Source: Byssothecium circinans (Eukaryota; Ascomycota; Dothideomycetes; Pleosporales; Massarinaceae). From it: 64,000 nt of DNA. Positions within the stretch are counted from its first letter, which is position 1, and the number at the start of each line of letters is the position of its first letter. Of the stretch, positions 1 to 11,018 are shown piece after piece. The notes under the pieces were generated by a model. The model did no database searches and was not told the DNA's origin. It saw nothing but the letters and a program-made list of their open reading frames with translations. Made by a program: the position numbers and the translations under genes. The stretch lies in NCBI GenBank assembly GCA_010015675.1, contig ML976982.1:441689-505688 (forward strand), read 5' to 3'.

Positions 1-3000
1 GAGAAGTGGGCAGCCCAACAACCTCAGAACACTGGATCACTGCGAGTTGATAATGGCAATCCTCCTGCTGAGGACAGTAACACCTTTGTGGTGATTGCTG
101 GCCTATCACACGTGAGTCTCAATCAAGTTAATTCTCTTGAGCCCGAATCTCTCAAAGAACAATTGAATGACGATTTAAAAACAATCACATTAGACAACAA
201 CACTGAGCCTAACGGAGAGCTTACAGTGATGGTTGGAGACAACGCTGATAAGGCTGAGCTCCTCAACCGATGGATCGTTGATCCAGGGTCTAACACCCAT
301 GTTGTCAATACAGAGTTCTGGCATGGCTAGAAGAGGATAAACAATAATCCGCAACATCGCTACGTTCACGCAGGCAATAGCCGAATCCTTATCACGGCTT
401 GGGGCACGATGGAACTCGTCGCTCGAACACCACATGGGCTACAAACGCTGGAGTTGACGCACGTCGCGTATGTTGAAGGCTTTCTCACAAGCTTATTGGG
501 ACTCGCTCGCTGCCGTACAGAATCTATCCATTTTGACTCTGGCCGCGATGTTCTGTACATGCGCCAACCATTAAACGTTATCGCGCAACTCGAGTACAAT
601 GGAGGCCACTGGCTGATAGATGCTGAGCCATCAAATCGACCGCCGCTATCGCTTCTACACTCACCGTTGAGTACGTTTGGGGCATCCTACCGTCCGTCGT
701 ACGCGCCAAAGCCTACCAACGTCATTGATCAGCGTGCTGCTCATCAGATCTGGGGCCATCTAGGTCAGAAAGCAGTCGACCAGCTTGAATCAAACGTCAA
801 AGGTGTTCAATTGACTGGAGAACACATGGACTGTCAATGCCAGACATGTATCAAAGCTCGAATAACTCATATTATCTCGAGACGCCCGGCTGAGAGCCGC
901 GCACAACAACCGTTCTATCGAATCGCGATAGACCTGATCTACATCATCCCTGTGGGAGACGAGTGTATCAACGGCAGCAAGTACGCCCTGCACTCTATGG
1001 ATGAGCACTCAAAGTGGCATGAAATCGCTACAGTCAAGCGGAAAGACAAGACGACCCTTATACGCTGGTTCATGTCCTTGATCCGCAAGATTCAGCGCGT
1101 GTACAACGCTGACGTAGTCGCTATTCGATGCGACAACGAGAAAGGATTTGGAAACGATCTTATCAACACAACAGAAGAGCTGGGTATGCTGTATGAGCCA
1201 GCACCAGCTGGAACAAAGGAGCCAAATGGACTTATTAAACGCGCTGGCGGAGTATTGACGCAACGAGCTCGCGCCATGCGCATTCACGCCAATCTGCCAA
1301 AGAGTCTATCGCACGAGCTGTATCGCACCGCCGCATATATACTCAATCGCACGCCTACTGAAGCACTGGGATGGAAGACACCGTACGAGGTCGTATGGGG
1401 ACGAAAGCCACTCGTCGCTCATATGAGGCCTATCGGCTGTCGCGCCTACGTCTACAACCGTGATCTCAAGGCTGCCGACAAGCTTGAATCGCGCACTCTT
1501 ATTGGCCACCTCATTGGCTACCAAGGCACCAACATTTTCCGCATATGGCTGCCTACAAAGGATACTGTCATCGTCACACGCGACGTCGTATTCGAGCATA
1601 CACTCTTCTTTGATAGGATGGATGGGTATGCGTCAGGATCAGTGCTCGAAGAGGTGATCAAACTACTTGAATACCCAGAAGAACATCAACATAATGATAT
1701 TGGTATCGAAGATTTGTTGACTGCTCGTCAACGTCGCCGCCTAGCAGAGACACCTACGACCTCAGCTTCGAGAGCTGCAGGCTCCCAGGTGGGGGGTGAA
1801 CAGATGGACGACGCATTTAAATCAACACAGCAATAGCTGCCTACTCCTAGACCTACAACGTCTACTGTCACAAGCAATCAGACTCCTAAGAGTAATGAAA
1901 TACCTAAGGGCTATCGCCAACGCGGCGAAAGAGCTCCACGAGACGTTAACCTAGACCCAACTGACACAAGCTTGATCATCTCTAGCAAACGCAATCGAAA
2001 GCAGAAAGATCTTAATAACTTTGCAATTCACACATACGCTACAGCATTGGGAGCTACACCTCTTGTTAACTATCTCCGTGCATTTTCGACCGAGATTCAC
2101 TCTATACCTACGGGAGATGGAATACTACGGATCCATCAGTCTTAGCTGCCACCTCTGCCGAAGGCAGTAAAGCAGCTTAACACATACATGTTTGGCAGTC
2201 AATTTTGACGCGCTATGGAGGTTGAATGGCAAGCTCTACGCGCTAAAGGAGTCTTTAGGAAGACTACAAAAACAAAGACCACTGCAGATGCTGAGGTGCT
2301 ACCATTGATGTGGGTATTCGCGTACAAGATTGACGGAGATGGATACCTCTTACAGTTTAAGGCTCAACTCGTTGTTCGAGGAGATCTTCAAGCTCCACTT
2401 GATGACACGTACGCTGCTACGCTCGCGATTCGCAACTTCCGCGCTCTCGTTGCAATCGCCAATTACTTTGATCTAGAGCTGAAGCAGTACGACGTCCCTA
2501 CTGCCTTCCTAAACGCTGAGATCAATCAAAAACTGTACACTGAAACACCTGAGGTGTTCCGCCATACTAAAGGCGAGATCATGCTGGTGCTCCACGCCCT
2601 GTACGGCCTAAAGGAATCGCCAATCCTATGGTACAACGAACTACGTCGACAGCTTGTTAAGCTGGGTCTGAAGCCAGTTGAAGGCTTTCCTTGCTTGTAC
2701 ATAAGCCGCTGGCTCATCCTATTCGTCTACGTTGACGACATTGTTATAGCATATCATCAATCTAATGCCTGTTTCCACAAGTCCTTTAACAAGAATCTGG
2801 TGGACCTATACAACATCAAAGCTATAGGAGACCTTACCTGGTTTCTCGGAATCCGCATCGTACGCGATCGAGCTCTGCATAAGACGTGGCTAGTCCAAGA
2901 CGCGTTTATCAACAAGGTGTGCGCTCGATTCAGCATTGAAGCTGTGGGCAAGGCTCCAGACATTCCACTGGCAGAGAACTGGCTGCCACAGTCTACTGAG

Positions 3001-3816
3001 GAGACAGATACTGCTCAAACAAAGCTCTATCAACAACTGGTTGGCTCCTTGGCATACATTGCTGTCTGGGGTAGGCCTGACGTCGCTCGAACGCACGTCG
3101 TCTTTGCCTGTCACCTTACCAACCCAGGACAGTCTCACATCTCGAAGGTCCGGCAGACCTGGCGCTACCTGCTCAGCACGAAAGCTCTTGCTCTTGAAGC
3201 CTCTGCCAGCGCGCAGGATATGGCTGAGTATCTATCTGACGATCCAACGTACCGCGATCCTCTCTTCTTTGGATCCTCTGATGCCTCATACGCTGACGAG
3301 CCTGAGACTCGCTGGAGCTCTCAAGGCTACGCGTTTAAGTTTGGTGGACTGATGATCGACTGGAAGTCAACAGTACAACGCACAGTCACGAAATCAACTA
3401 CAGAATCTGAATTACTGGCTCTATCACTTGCTGGCTCACAGATGGAAGAATGGATGCGATTCTTCTCTGGTATCGACCTCACTCTTGACTGTACCCCTAC
3501 TATCTGGTGTGACAATCAGCAGACCGTCGGTATTGTTACAAAGCAGCAAGACAAGCTTCATACGAAGGTCAAACATGTCGATATCCACCAGCTCTGGATT
3601 CGACAGGAAGTCGAAGCCTCTCGTATTAACGTCCAATGGGTCCCCACTAACCATATGCCTGCTGATGGACTCACAAAGATTCTGCCCAAGCAGAAGTTCG
3701 CAGATTTCGTCCGCCAAATTGGCCTCGTTGATATTACCGAGCGTCTGAAGGGCCTGCGTCAGGCTAATGGCAACGATCTTGACGGTATCTACATGATACT
3801 GATCAGCTGTCATTAA
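1..3816 (+). mobile_element. Copia (Ty1-type) LTR retrotransposon polyprotein, degenerate, 5' end outside window
   Basis: A single reading frame runs from the window edge to 3816, interrupted only by in-frame stops at 328 (TAG), 1834 (TAG), 2143 (TAG) and 2206 (TGA). Domain order is that of Copia elements. A protease-like motif WIVDPGSNTH lies near 275-300. A GAG-pre-integrase region follows around 700-880. The integrase core has D, D and E positions in IAIDL, IRCDNEKG and GTKEPNG. Reverse transcriptase (2215 onward) carries the YVDD box near 2730, and RNase H has the SDASYAD and TESELLAL motifs near 3280-3420. Integrase before RT separates Copia from Gypsy. The absence of frameshifts suggests a fairly recent copy killed by point changes. 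It is non-autonomous as read. Confidence 0.93.
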
Positions 3817-3851
3817 CTCCATGCCTGAGCGTCCACGCCAGCTGGGGGGTG

Positions 3852-4059
3852 TGTCACGGTTTATAGCTCTTACCCTATGAGATGGTTACTCCTACCCTTG
3901 CTTGAGTGCTACTCACCTTTCTGAGAGTACTACACCTGTCTAGGACTAGCGTTATTTGTGCCTGCGCACCTATACCTTCTGTAGCTCCTAGATAGTACAA
4001 CCTCAGTTCAATCCCACAATCTTTTCCACTGCGTACTGTCCACTCTGCTCACTGCGACA
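3852..4059 (+). repeat. 3' LTR of the Copia element
   Basis: A G-run (polypurine-tract-like, 3843-3850) lies just after the polyprotein end and is followed by TGTCACGG. A sequence ending in GCGACA gives a TG...CA-bounded block of about 208 bp. The 5' LTR lies outside the window, so the boundary cannot be confirmed by pairing. Confidence 0.6.
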
Positions 4060-4109
4060 CCTTAGGATCTGATGATGGCATGCTGGTTAGTTATTCCACT
4101 ACTACAGAG

Positions 4110-4940
4110 ACACCGCGCTAATACTGGCTGGTACAGTTCATACATGCCCTCGTCAAGGCCGGTGAGGAGGGTGGCCGGCGGGCAGCCCGCCAGCTCAAGA
4201 CCTCGATACTTAATCACCTGCAGTTGCAAAACGGAGGTATCTCTGCCGATATCAAGGTCCTCATCCGCACATACGCCTACTTCATTTGCCTATCCAAGAC
4301 GTACACTGCTTTTAGGCTTCTTCCTTCGCCCAGCGTGTTTTACGTCTTTGTGAACGGCTTCAACAAGCCAGACGAGTACTGTGATTACTTTACTTCAACG
4401 CAGGCAATGAGAAAGAGTGTGCGGATCTGAGGTCAAGGGCAGGCGCTTTGCATACCTACTATCATGACGTGCATCTCGCTGACTTTGCTCGCTCACCTCC
4501 GCGTGGATATGGAAAACATCCATTGCCGGCATGTTGTCTTCGGGGCTCAGGTAACAACGGTATGGTCTACAACTCAAACAATTCACAGAATCCAAAAAGC
4601 TTTCGCTCGTTGAAGGTCCCCCCCTTTCCGAAGAGGATTTCCGCCGTTACATCGGCATTCTCAGTTCTTAGGTTTCCCGACCTGTTCACTATCTCCTATC
4701 AGCTGAGAATAAGGAACGAGAAAATCGTGTCAGCAGTCCCGAAACTGTCTGCCCCTGGCAGTCACGCCACAATGGCTTCAAATCTGTCCCGCAGCCAGCA
4801 CCGACCTTGAAAATTCGCCCTCCAGCGCCCCAAAGTGTACCTGCAACTACACCGCACTACAGGCACATTATGCGGAATCCCACTGGTCATCGCGTTGACC
4901 CCGGCAGCTGCACGGGGAGGCGTGCCTCTATGTAGTGCCT
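4110..4940 (+). pseudogene. Remnant of a DUF7923/CCCH zinc-finger-type protein gene
   Basis: An open stretch at 4110-4430 encodes LVKAGEEGGRRAA and IKVLIRTYA. These look like the start of the DUF7923 domain found in fungal CCCH-finger proteins. After a stop at 4428, family-like pieces continue in other frames: CRHVVFGA near 4520-4545, LVEGPPLSEE near 4610-4640, RFPDLF near 4670-4690 and NPTGHRVDP near 4870-4900. The last resembles the linker that precedes the zinc fingers. Several frameshifts and stops make a product impossible. The 5' part is missing exactly where the Copia LTR ends. Family assignment is from recall of motifs, hence moderate confidence. Confidence 0.6.
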
Positions 4941-5932
4941 GTACGTACGAGCATGGAACAAGGTTCAAAGGCACTAGACTGCGAGCTTTAAGGTTTGTCG
5001 CGTGGATGACGGGATGTCCAAGGATCGCATTGGCAATATCGGGCTTGCTTCCGCGGGCAGCATTATCCACAGACATAGTGCACAGTGTCTAATTGTTCTG
5101 TACATTCAGCTGCGATTTGCACAAGGTAGACACAAAGCTTGCGTTGTGATTTAGTGTCCTGCACTGCTTCGCTTGTTCTCGTTATGGTGATGGCTAGACT
5201 TGGATGCACGTGCTTTAAAGACAGCACGATGGGATAAATTCGGGTTGGAATTTGGAGCTGCATGATCCTCGTACTAGAACATACGATATACGGAGGTGCT
5301 TAACAAGAATACAGCCTACCTATAGGGTAAATTTACTGTCCACTTGACTAACTTCGGCGCTCCTCGGGCTATTTGGCCTCTATTCGGCTCTACCCAGGCA
5401 CAGACCACCAACATAAGTACGCACTATATCGGAAGTCTACCTGGGTGCATGGCTCCGAATCTCTTCCCTGTTATCTCCCCTCTGTTGAGTTTCTCCTCCA
5501 GGCATAGTTTCACACTCGTATATGGCTTTAGCCTCTTTAAAGCAACATTTCACTCACCCCAACATATGCTCTTAGTGGTCCTCTAACTTGCATCTATGCA
5601 ACAGGCAGCAAGCCTCACATGCATACGCGTTCCTAATACCCGCTATGCGTACCACCGTGGTATGCATCAGCCAAGCTTAAATTTTTAAGCCCACAAAATA
5701 GTGGCTATAGTAAGCAGCACGTGTTTACAAACCCTGCCATAGACCTACATCTTCCGATACGCTCGGAGAAGACTGACGTGATCGGAGATGACCTCTCTGG
5801 CCTAGCTTAGAAGAGTTTAGCGCTGTAACTCCCGATTTTGTCACGTTTTCTGTAACTGTATTTTTCCTCACCAGCCTTCGCCTCAAAAGTAATTTTTGGG
5901 GATTTATTCATGAATTGAGAAAATCAACCACG
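4941..5932. other. Intergenic region, no gene recognised
   Basis: Only short uninformative open frames are present. The last few hundred bases are AT-leaning and presumably hold the promoter of the GH105 gene. No RNA gene or repeat was recognised. Confidence 0.5.
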
Positions 5933-7265
5933 ATGAAGCTTGCCATACACTTCACGACTGCTGCTGTGTTCTTCAGCCCCATTGTGCACGCGAAATCCAG
6001 TCCGTCACAGATACCTCTTTTACCAACGCAGAAACCATGGTCACGGTGGATGGCTGATAGTATTATTAGTCGTGGCGATGCCCTCAAAGTTGAGCCCAGC
6101 ACCGTGACCTCGACCGTTTTCAAGCACGGCATGTTCCAATTGGCATTGGAGCGACTACTACAGCACGTTCCCAACGAGCAAGCAAAAGCGCAGTATTTCG
6201 ACTATCTGCAACGGAGCGTTGAGGCGGAATTACACCCGGACGGCCGCCTCAAGTACTACGACACGGAACATACGCACATCATTGATGACCTGCTCTTGGG
6301 ACACGGATTATTGTACTTGCACGAAACAATAGGCGACGAGCGGTACCTGCAAGCCGCGAAGCAACTACGCCAGAGCCTGGATACGCAGCCGCGCACCCCA
6401 GAGGGCATGTACTGGTACCGGGCAGACACGTCTCGTCCAGATCTTGAGTATCCCAATACTCCCAACCAAGCCTTCGTCGAGCAGATTTACATGCTGGCTC
6501 CGTATCTGGTTCGCCATACAAACCTTGAGGACATCGGAAATGCGACCGCCGCCTATGACGACGTCCTCCTCCAATTCGAACTCTTCCAAACCCACTGCGA
6601 GCACCAAGACAGCCACCTGTGGGCGCAAGGTTACGATGATACAAAGAAGAAGTCCTGGGCTGATCCAGTGACCGGCGCTACGCCAGAGATCTGGGGTCGT
6701 GCCAACGGGTGGATGGCCATGGCGCTGGTCGATACTCTGGAATTTCTGCCCGTATCGCACCGATCGGACCTCTGGATCCGGTTGCACACTCTGTATGTTG
6801 ACTTGGCCAAGGCCGCAGCTAAGGCCATCGATCCCAGTACGGGAGCTTGGTGGCAGGTGATGTCATGGCCTGGGCGCAAGGGTAACTTCATCGAAAGTAG
6901 TGCCTCGGGCATGTTCGTTTACTCCCTATACAAGGGTTTGCGTTTGGGGTACTTCGAGGACGTTGAGGACCAAACGAGCATTCACCGCTCGGCGACGAAA
7001 GGTTTCCAGGGGCTGGTTGATCAGTTTGTCGTGTACGAACCGGAAGGAACACTGGGATTTAATGGCACGGTGCAAGTTCGTGGGCTCGGTGGGAACTTCT
7101 CCTACGAGGTAAGTTGATCATGTCACAGAGGCTGGTTTGGCAAGGACTGACGACATATTCCAGTTTTACATCGACGGAGTAATTGCCTACAATGATTTGG
7201 AAGGCGCCACCGCGTTTCTATTTGCTGCAATTGAACACGAGCTTGCTGAAGCGAAGGAGCTGTAG
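5933..7265 (+). CDS. Secreted glycoside hydrolase family 105/88 (unsaturated rhamnogalacturonyl hydrolase-like)
   Basis: Two exons, 5933-7108 and 7164-7265, are separated by a 55 bp GT-AG intron; the product is 425 residues. The chosen ATG gives a signal peptide, MKLAIHFTTAAVFFSPIVHA. The (alpha/alpha)6-barrel signatures of GH105 are visible: DDLLLGHGLLYLHE (about residue 115), MYWYRA, WGRANGWMAMALVDTLEFLP (about 260-280) and the C-terminal FIESSASGMFVYSLYKGL. The family cleaves unsaturated galacturonyl residues from oligosaccharides left by pectate or rhamnogalacturonan lyases, so an extracellular role in pectin breakdown is inferred. The second exon supplies the usual C-terminal FYIDGVIAYNDLEG. 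Length is slightly above the family norm because of the signal peptide. It is probably unrelated to the biosynthetic genes downstream. Confidence 0.88.
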
Positions 7266-7482
7266 ATAATAGCATGACGTCGGGATTCATAGACTTGACT
7301 ATCTTCAATTCTGCTGAGATAAGGGCGTAGACATGGGAACCTTGGGAATGGATACAGATCATCTATTGACTGCATATTTGCTGCATATCTCATGATCATC
7401 TTACCATTATCTGGAGACTACCATGGTAGACCAAGATTCTATCTAACATCCAATCAAGCTTCGGCGCCCAAGGATTCAAGGA

Positions 7483-7546
7483 CATCCAACTCCGGAACAC
7501 TCCGCCATCGGAGATCGTCTTACTACCGTACGGTCGGAGTTGGATG
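7483..7546. promoter_or_regulatory. Inverted repeat and CGG-triplet cluster upstream of the oxygenase gene
   Basis: CATCCAACTCCG at 7483-7494 is repeated as its perfect reverse complement at 7535-7546. Between them lie ACTCCGGAACACTCCGCC (7489-7506) and CTCCG-4-CGGAG (7500-7513). Paired CGG triplets are the usual targets of Zn2Cys6 regulators. It sits about 170-235 bp before the oxygenase start. Function is inferred. Confidence 0.4.
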
Positions 7547-7718
7547 GATGAAGCCGCATATGTTCATGATTACCAAGTATCACACCGGAACAAGCCTGCC
7601 GCTTCCCCACAGAACCGTCCTGGTCGACTTGAGGATTAATGACAAGATAAGAGAATCCGACGTGCAGGCGGCACAGAAGTCTCAATAGTAACAAATCAAT
7701 TAATCTACTGAATCTACC

Positions 7719-8735
7719 ATGGCGGACCCTATTTTCCCTATCATTGACTACTCCCGACTTGTTTCGATAGATGCCACAATCGCCAGCGATGAGAAAGAAA
7801 AACTCTTTGAGTCATTCCAGGACGTCGGCTTTATATACTTGAAGGGCTTCATTTTCACCGACGAGTTCATGAGCACCATCTTCTCCCACATCCACAAGCT
7901 CTTCAACCTGCCAGAGGAACAAAAACTCGCCATCGAGGGTGGCGAGAAAACAGCATTTCGCGGGTGGTTTGCGCCCGTCCGCACCGCTCGCAATCCCGAG
8001 TCCGCAGACCAGAAGGAGGCCTTTGGACTGGGAAACGACCTCGATCCCACGCGTCCAAACTACTGGCCGAAGGACTGGCCTGAATTCCGGCGCGACTGCT
8101 CGCGCTTCTTTGAGGAGTGCTTTCAGATGCATCTGGAGATTCTGCGCGCGCTGACGGAGAAGGTCGGACTGCCTCGGGAGACGCTGGTCCCTTCGGTCCA
8201 GGCAAAGGATTCCTACACGGCGCTCCTTTACTACCCAGAAACCACTGTCGAGAGTTTCGATCGACGTGTGCGATCTGCGGCTCATACAGACTTCGGCACC
8301 CTGACACTGCTCTTCAATGATTCAGTTGGGGGATTACAGGTGCGCAACAAGCAGGGTGAATGGACTGATGCGCCTCCCATTCCGGGCCATGCGATTGTGA
8401 ACGTGGCCGACCTTCTTTCCCGTTGGTTCAACAACCGACTGAAATCCACCGAACATAGAGTCGTCGCACCCGCCGTGGAGACCCGTCGGTTGGCGGATGG
8501 ATCAGTGACGAACATTGTGCCCGCTCGATACGCCATCGCCTGGTTTGGTCATCCGAATCGCGATGCCGTTATCAAGCCCCTGGAAGAATGCATTACCGCC
8601 GACTATCCAAAACAGTACGAAGCTGTTGTCGCTGGAAAGCACGTCAAGGAGCGCATGGCGAGACTTTTGGACGAGGGGAAGTTGCCGGAGAAATGGACTG
8701 ATGATATGCACCGCAAAGAGGTGCCAGTGGCTTGA
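7719..8735 (+). CDS. 2-oxoglutarate/Fe(II)-dependent oxygenase (isopenicillin N synthase-like superfamily)
   Basis: An intronless gene of 338 residues. The N-terminal DIOX_N region (about 7-120) starts FPIIDYSRL and contains the typical GFIYLKGF. The double-stranded beta-helix core carries iron ligands H189 and D191 (AAHTDFGTLTLL) and H246 (STEHRV). R270 in ARYAIAWF is the expected 2-oxoglutarate anchor, with alanine where serine is common in the RxS motif. All catalytic ligands are present, so it should be active in hydroxylation, desaturation or ring closure of a small molecule. It faces the unrecognised 495-residue gene tail to tail and lies in the presumptive biosynthetic cluster. Substrate cannot be deduced. 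Confidence 0.92.
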   Translation: MADPIFPIIDYSRLVSIDATIASDEKEKLFESFQDVGFIYLKGFIFTDEFMSTIFSHIHKLFNLPEEQKLAIEGGEKTAFRGWFAPVRTARNPESADQKEAFGLGNDLDPTRPNYWPKDWPEFRRDCSRFFEECFQMHLEILRALTEKVGLPRETLVPSVQAKDSYTALLYYPETTVESFDRRVRSAAHTDFGTLTLLFNDSVGGLQVRNKQGEWTDAPPIPGHAIVNVADLLSRWFNNRLKSTEHRVVAPAVETRRLADGSVTNIVPARYAIAWFGHPNRDAVIKPLEECITADYPKQYEAVVAGKHVKERMARLLDEGKLPEKWTDDMHRKEVPVA

Positions 8736-9158
8736 TTCATGGGGTATACCTGTCCGAGTCCTGGTGCCCTTGCTGTATCTTACGAGGGTTATTCTGGTAT
8801 CTAGGCGAATGAATGAATGCGGCTTTTTTAAACAAGAACAAACGTGATTTGACTTTGGGCTACATGGATATCAATTTTCAACCAAATCATGCCAGTTTAG
8901 AAGCCTCGGGGGCTATGGTACTTTGGCATACGACTTCAAGATTGCACAATGAAAGTGGGTCGCAGCTCATTAGCTTGAATTACTGGGTGCGCCCTCGGCC
9001 TGACAAATGTGCTGTTGGTATGATAAGGGTAGCAAACAGTGGCGCAGTCCGCTCGTTGTAGCCGGAACGCGCTCATTGTAGAATCAAGAAGAGAAGAGAA
9101 ATACCCCAATGGAAACAATTCCAATGCAACAGCCCACTAAAATGAAAATGATGCTGAA
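8736..9158. other. Convergent intergenic region
   Basis: This holds the 3' flanks of the oxygenase (+) and of the unrecognised gene (-). AT-rich stretches could serve for polyadenylation. No further gene was recognised. Confidence 0.5.
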
Positions 9159-10646
9159 TCAAAAATGCCCCTTGAGGCCACCCGGTTTCACACCACCCCA
9201 GATGATGAATTTAGGTTCGAATCCCTTACCAGCCGTCTCAGTCTGACTGAGACCGCCATTTTCCGGCAGGAGCACCACGTTCTCCGGATACAGTTTGCCT
9301 AGAGTTGCGAGAGCGACGATGGGCTCCACGGTCGGAATGACATGAACACCGCCCTGCTTTGCGGTGATAAGGCCATGGTCGGGGTGCAAGAGGATATCCA
9401 GGGCCGAGTGGACGATAGCAGCTTGAGCCGGGAGCTCCGCCTCCTTTCCCGAGTGGGCCTGGTACGCATAGCGGTGGCCGCGGGCAATCTGACCGACGTC
9501 GACGCCGACACACTTGCCATTGTTGAACTCGAGGCGGAGCTCCAGTTGGCGGACAGTAGTGGACTCAGTCGAAGGTACCAGGCCCAGACTGGCGTTCTGG
9601 AATACAGGAGTGGCGACCTCAGAGGGAAACTTGAGCAGATCTTTGGCCTGCACCTCCGAGCCAGCGGGAATCTCGGGGCGCGGTGCAGTATAGTAATCTG
9701 AGAATTGGTAGTCGAACAGGATGTTTTTCTGGGATGGGTCGAACTTGGTGTGGACGTAATACAGCAAGTGAAAAGGGGTCTCTCCGCCGCTCAGGACGGC
9801 CGGCAGGATGGAGCCATGCTCGTACTGGAAACCATAGCCACCGGTGTCGGACCGGGGAAGACCTGGTGCCAGAAGTGCTTTGGCGTAGGACAGCACTGAC
9901 GCCTGAGTTACGCTCTTGGTGACGAGGGTCGTCAGAAATTGCGCACGACTGGGCTCCAGATGACGGATGCCCCTGGCAGCCTTGCCGTCGATGGGAATCA
10001 GGACCTCATCGAAGTTCTGAAACGGGAGGAGAGCGTCGCGAAGAAGCACCATCTGATGCATGTATTCATTGAATAGTTGCATCAGGTGCGGCTGACTGCG
10101 CCGCCCGAACATGAGATTGACATTTGCCGGTGTAAGCAGATGATTCTCGCATGGACTTCGGATGTTAAGTTCGGGTTCTAAGGGACCATTGGGGGCCTCA
10201 CGCGCCCATTTGACGAGAGTCTTTCCGATTCGATCGGCCTGCTCCTTCATCTCCCTGCGGGAGAGATCGGGCACATTCTTCTGGAAGGGGAGGGTGGATT
10301 CGCGAGTATCGGTTGCTAAGTTGGACAGAACATTGTCGAGGAGCGATGCTCTGGCGGGTTTCGTGTTTGGGGTATCGTCGCCCAGACGGTAGACGACCGT
10401 GTCTAGAAGGGGAGCAAAGCCCTCGACAATTTGGCGTGGAGTATACACCCCAGAGCGAAGGGACCAAGCATGCGGCTGGGGCTTATCGCGAGCACTCCAA
10501 CTGCTCTGCAGATACGGGCTTGTCGTTTGCCCAGCCAGGATGCCCCCCAAACCGGCGAGGCGGTAGATGGCGGTTTCAGCGACAGGTTTGATCATGGTTG
10601 CGTTGAGCATTCTGAAAACGAGGAAACCGAGAAGCAAGATCTTCAT
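9159..10646 (-). CDS. Unrecognised 495-residue protein in the biosynthetic cluster
   Basis: A single long open frame without introns and with coding-like composition throughout. I do not recognise the family. The first residues MKILLLGFLVFRMLNAT are hydrophobic and could be a signal peptide or anchor; an internal ATG at residue 18 (MIKPVAETAIY) is an alternative start without it. Conspicuous blocks include GGYGFQYEHGS, HLLYYVHTKFDPSQKN, a glycine-rich CVGVDVGQIARGHRYAY, HPDHGLITAKQGGVHVIPT and a glycine-rich C-terminus, WGGVKPGGLKGHF. No P-loop, Rossmann, P450 heme or acyl-carrier motif was seen. It is divergent from the methyltransferase gene across a 372 bp shared promoter, which supports co-regulation. 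It could be a cluster-specific enzyme that builds or reshapes the scaffold, but this is inference from position only. Confidence 0.8.
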   Translation of the reverse strand: MKILLLGFLVFRMLNATMIKPVAETAIYRLAGLGGILAGQTTSPYLQSSWSARDKPQPHAWSLRSGVYTPRQIVEGFAPLLDTVVYRLGDDTPNTKPARASLLDNVLSNLATDTRESTLPFQKNVPDLSRREMKEQADRIGKTLVKWAREAPNGPLEPELNIRSPCENHLLTPANVNLMFGRRSQPHLMQLFNEYMHQMVLLRDALLPFQNFDEVLIPIDGKAARGIRHLEPSRAQFLTTLVTKSVTQASVLSYAKALLAPGLPRSDTGGYGFQYEHGSILPAVLSGGETPFHLLYYVHTKFDPSQKNILFDYQFSDYYTAPRPEIPAGSEVQAKDLLKFPSEVATPVFQNASLGLVPSTESTTVRQLELRLEFNNGKCVGVDVGQIARGHRYAYQAHSGKEAELPAQAAIVHSALDILLHPDHGLITAKQGGVHVIPTVEPIVALATLGKLYPENVVLLPENGGLSQTETAGKGFEPKFIIWGGVKPGGLKGHF

Positions 10647-11018
10647 CCGGGAAGCGGGACTTCTGTTTTCCCCAATTTTCTAGGAAGGTTTAATAATTGC
10701 GTCCGGGCTTCGGGGGATAGTGGTCAATTCGCAGATGCTTAGTCACTCATGACCACCCATCTCCGGCCAGCTACCATCCATTTCCAGCCGTTACAGTCGC
10801 AGAAACGGAGAAGCCACACAGTCATGATAATGCTTGCGGCTGTTGCAAGCCACGGGTTCGCTATCTCCGACATCTTCAGCTCGCGGAGCGTAACTTCAAG
10901 TGTTCACACTTGGCCGCGGAGGACTTCGTATATCCCCAGCCCTCCCAAAATCCCTCTTCCCGTGGCTTGGAATTTTCAAAATTTATTGCGCATTTGTAGA
11001 TACAGAGTAAAGAAAATT
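10647..11018. promoter_or_regulatory. Bidirectional promoter, unrecognised gene / methyltransferase
   Basis: A 372 bp interval separates the two divergent start codons. It contains CTCCG at 10865-10869 and an inverted CGGAG at 10884-10888, plus other CGG/CCG triplets. These resemble the triplets upstream of the oxygenase gene. Regulatory function is inferred. Confidence 0.45.

Noticed and set aside
5344..5586. 80-codon open frame upstream of the GH105 gene
   Set aside because: Composition and sequence look non-coding and no motif was found.
7392..7688. 98-codon plus-strand open frame before the oxygenase gene
   Set aside because: No family resemblance; it overlaps the promoter inverted repeat and has no supporting context.
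9210..9224. GGTTCGAATCCC resembles a tRNA B-box
   Set aside because: It lies inside the 495-residue coding frame, and no A-box or cloverleaf can be formed around it.
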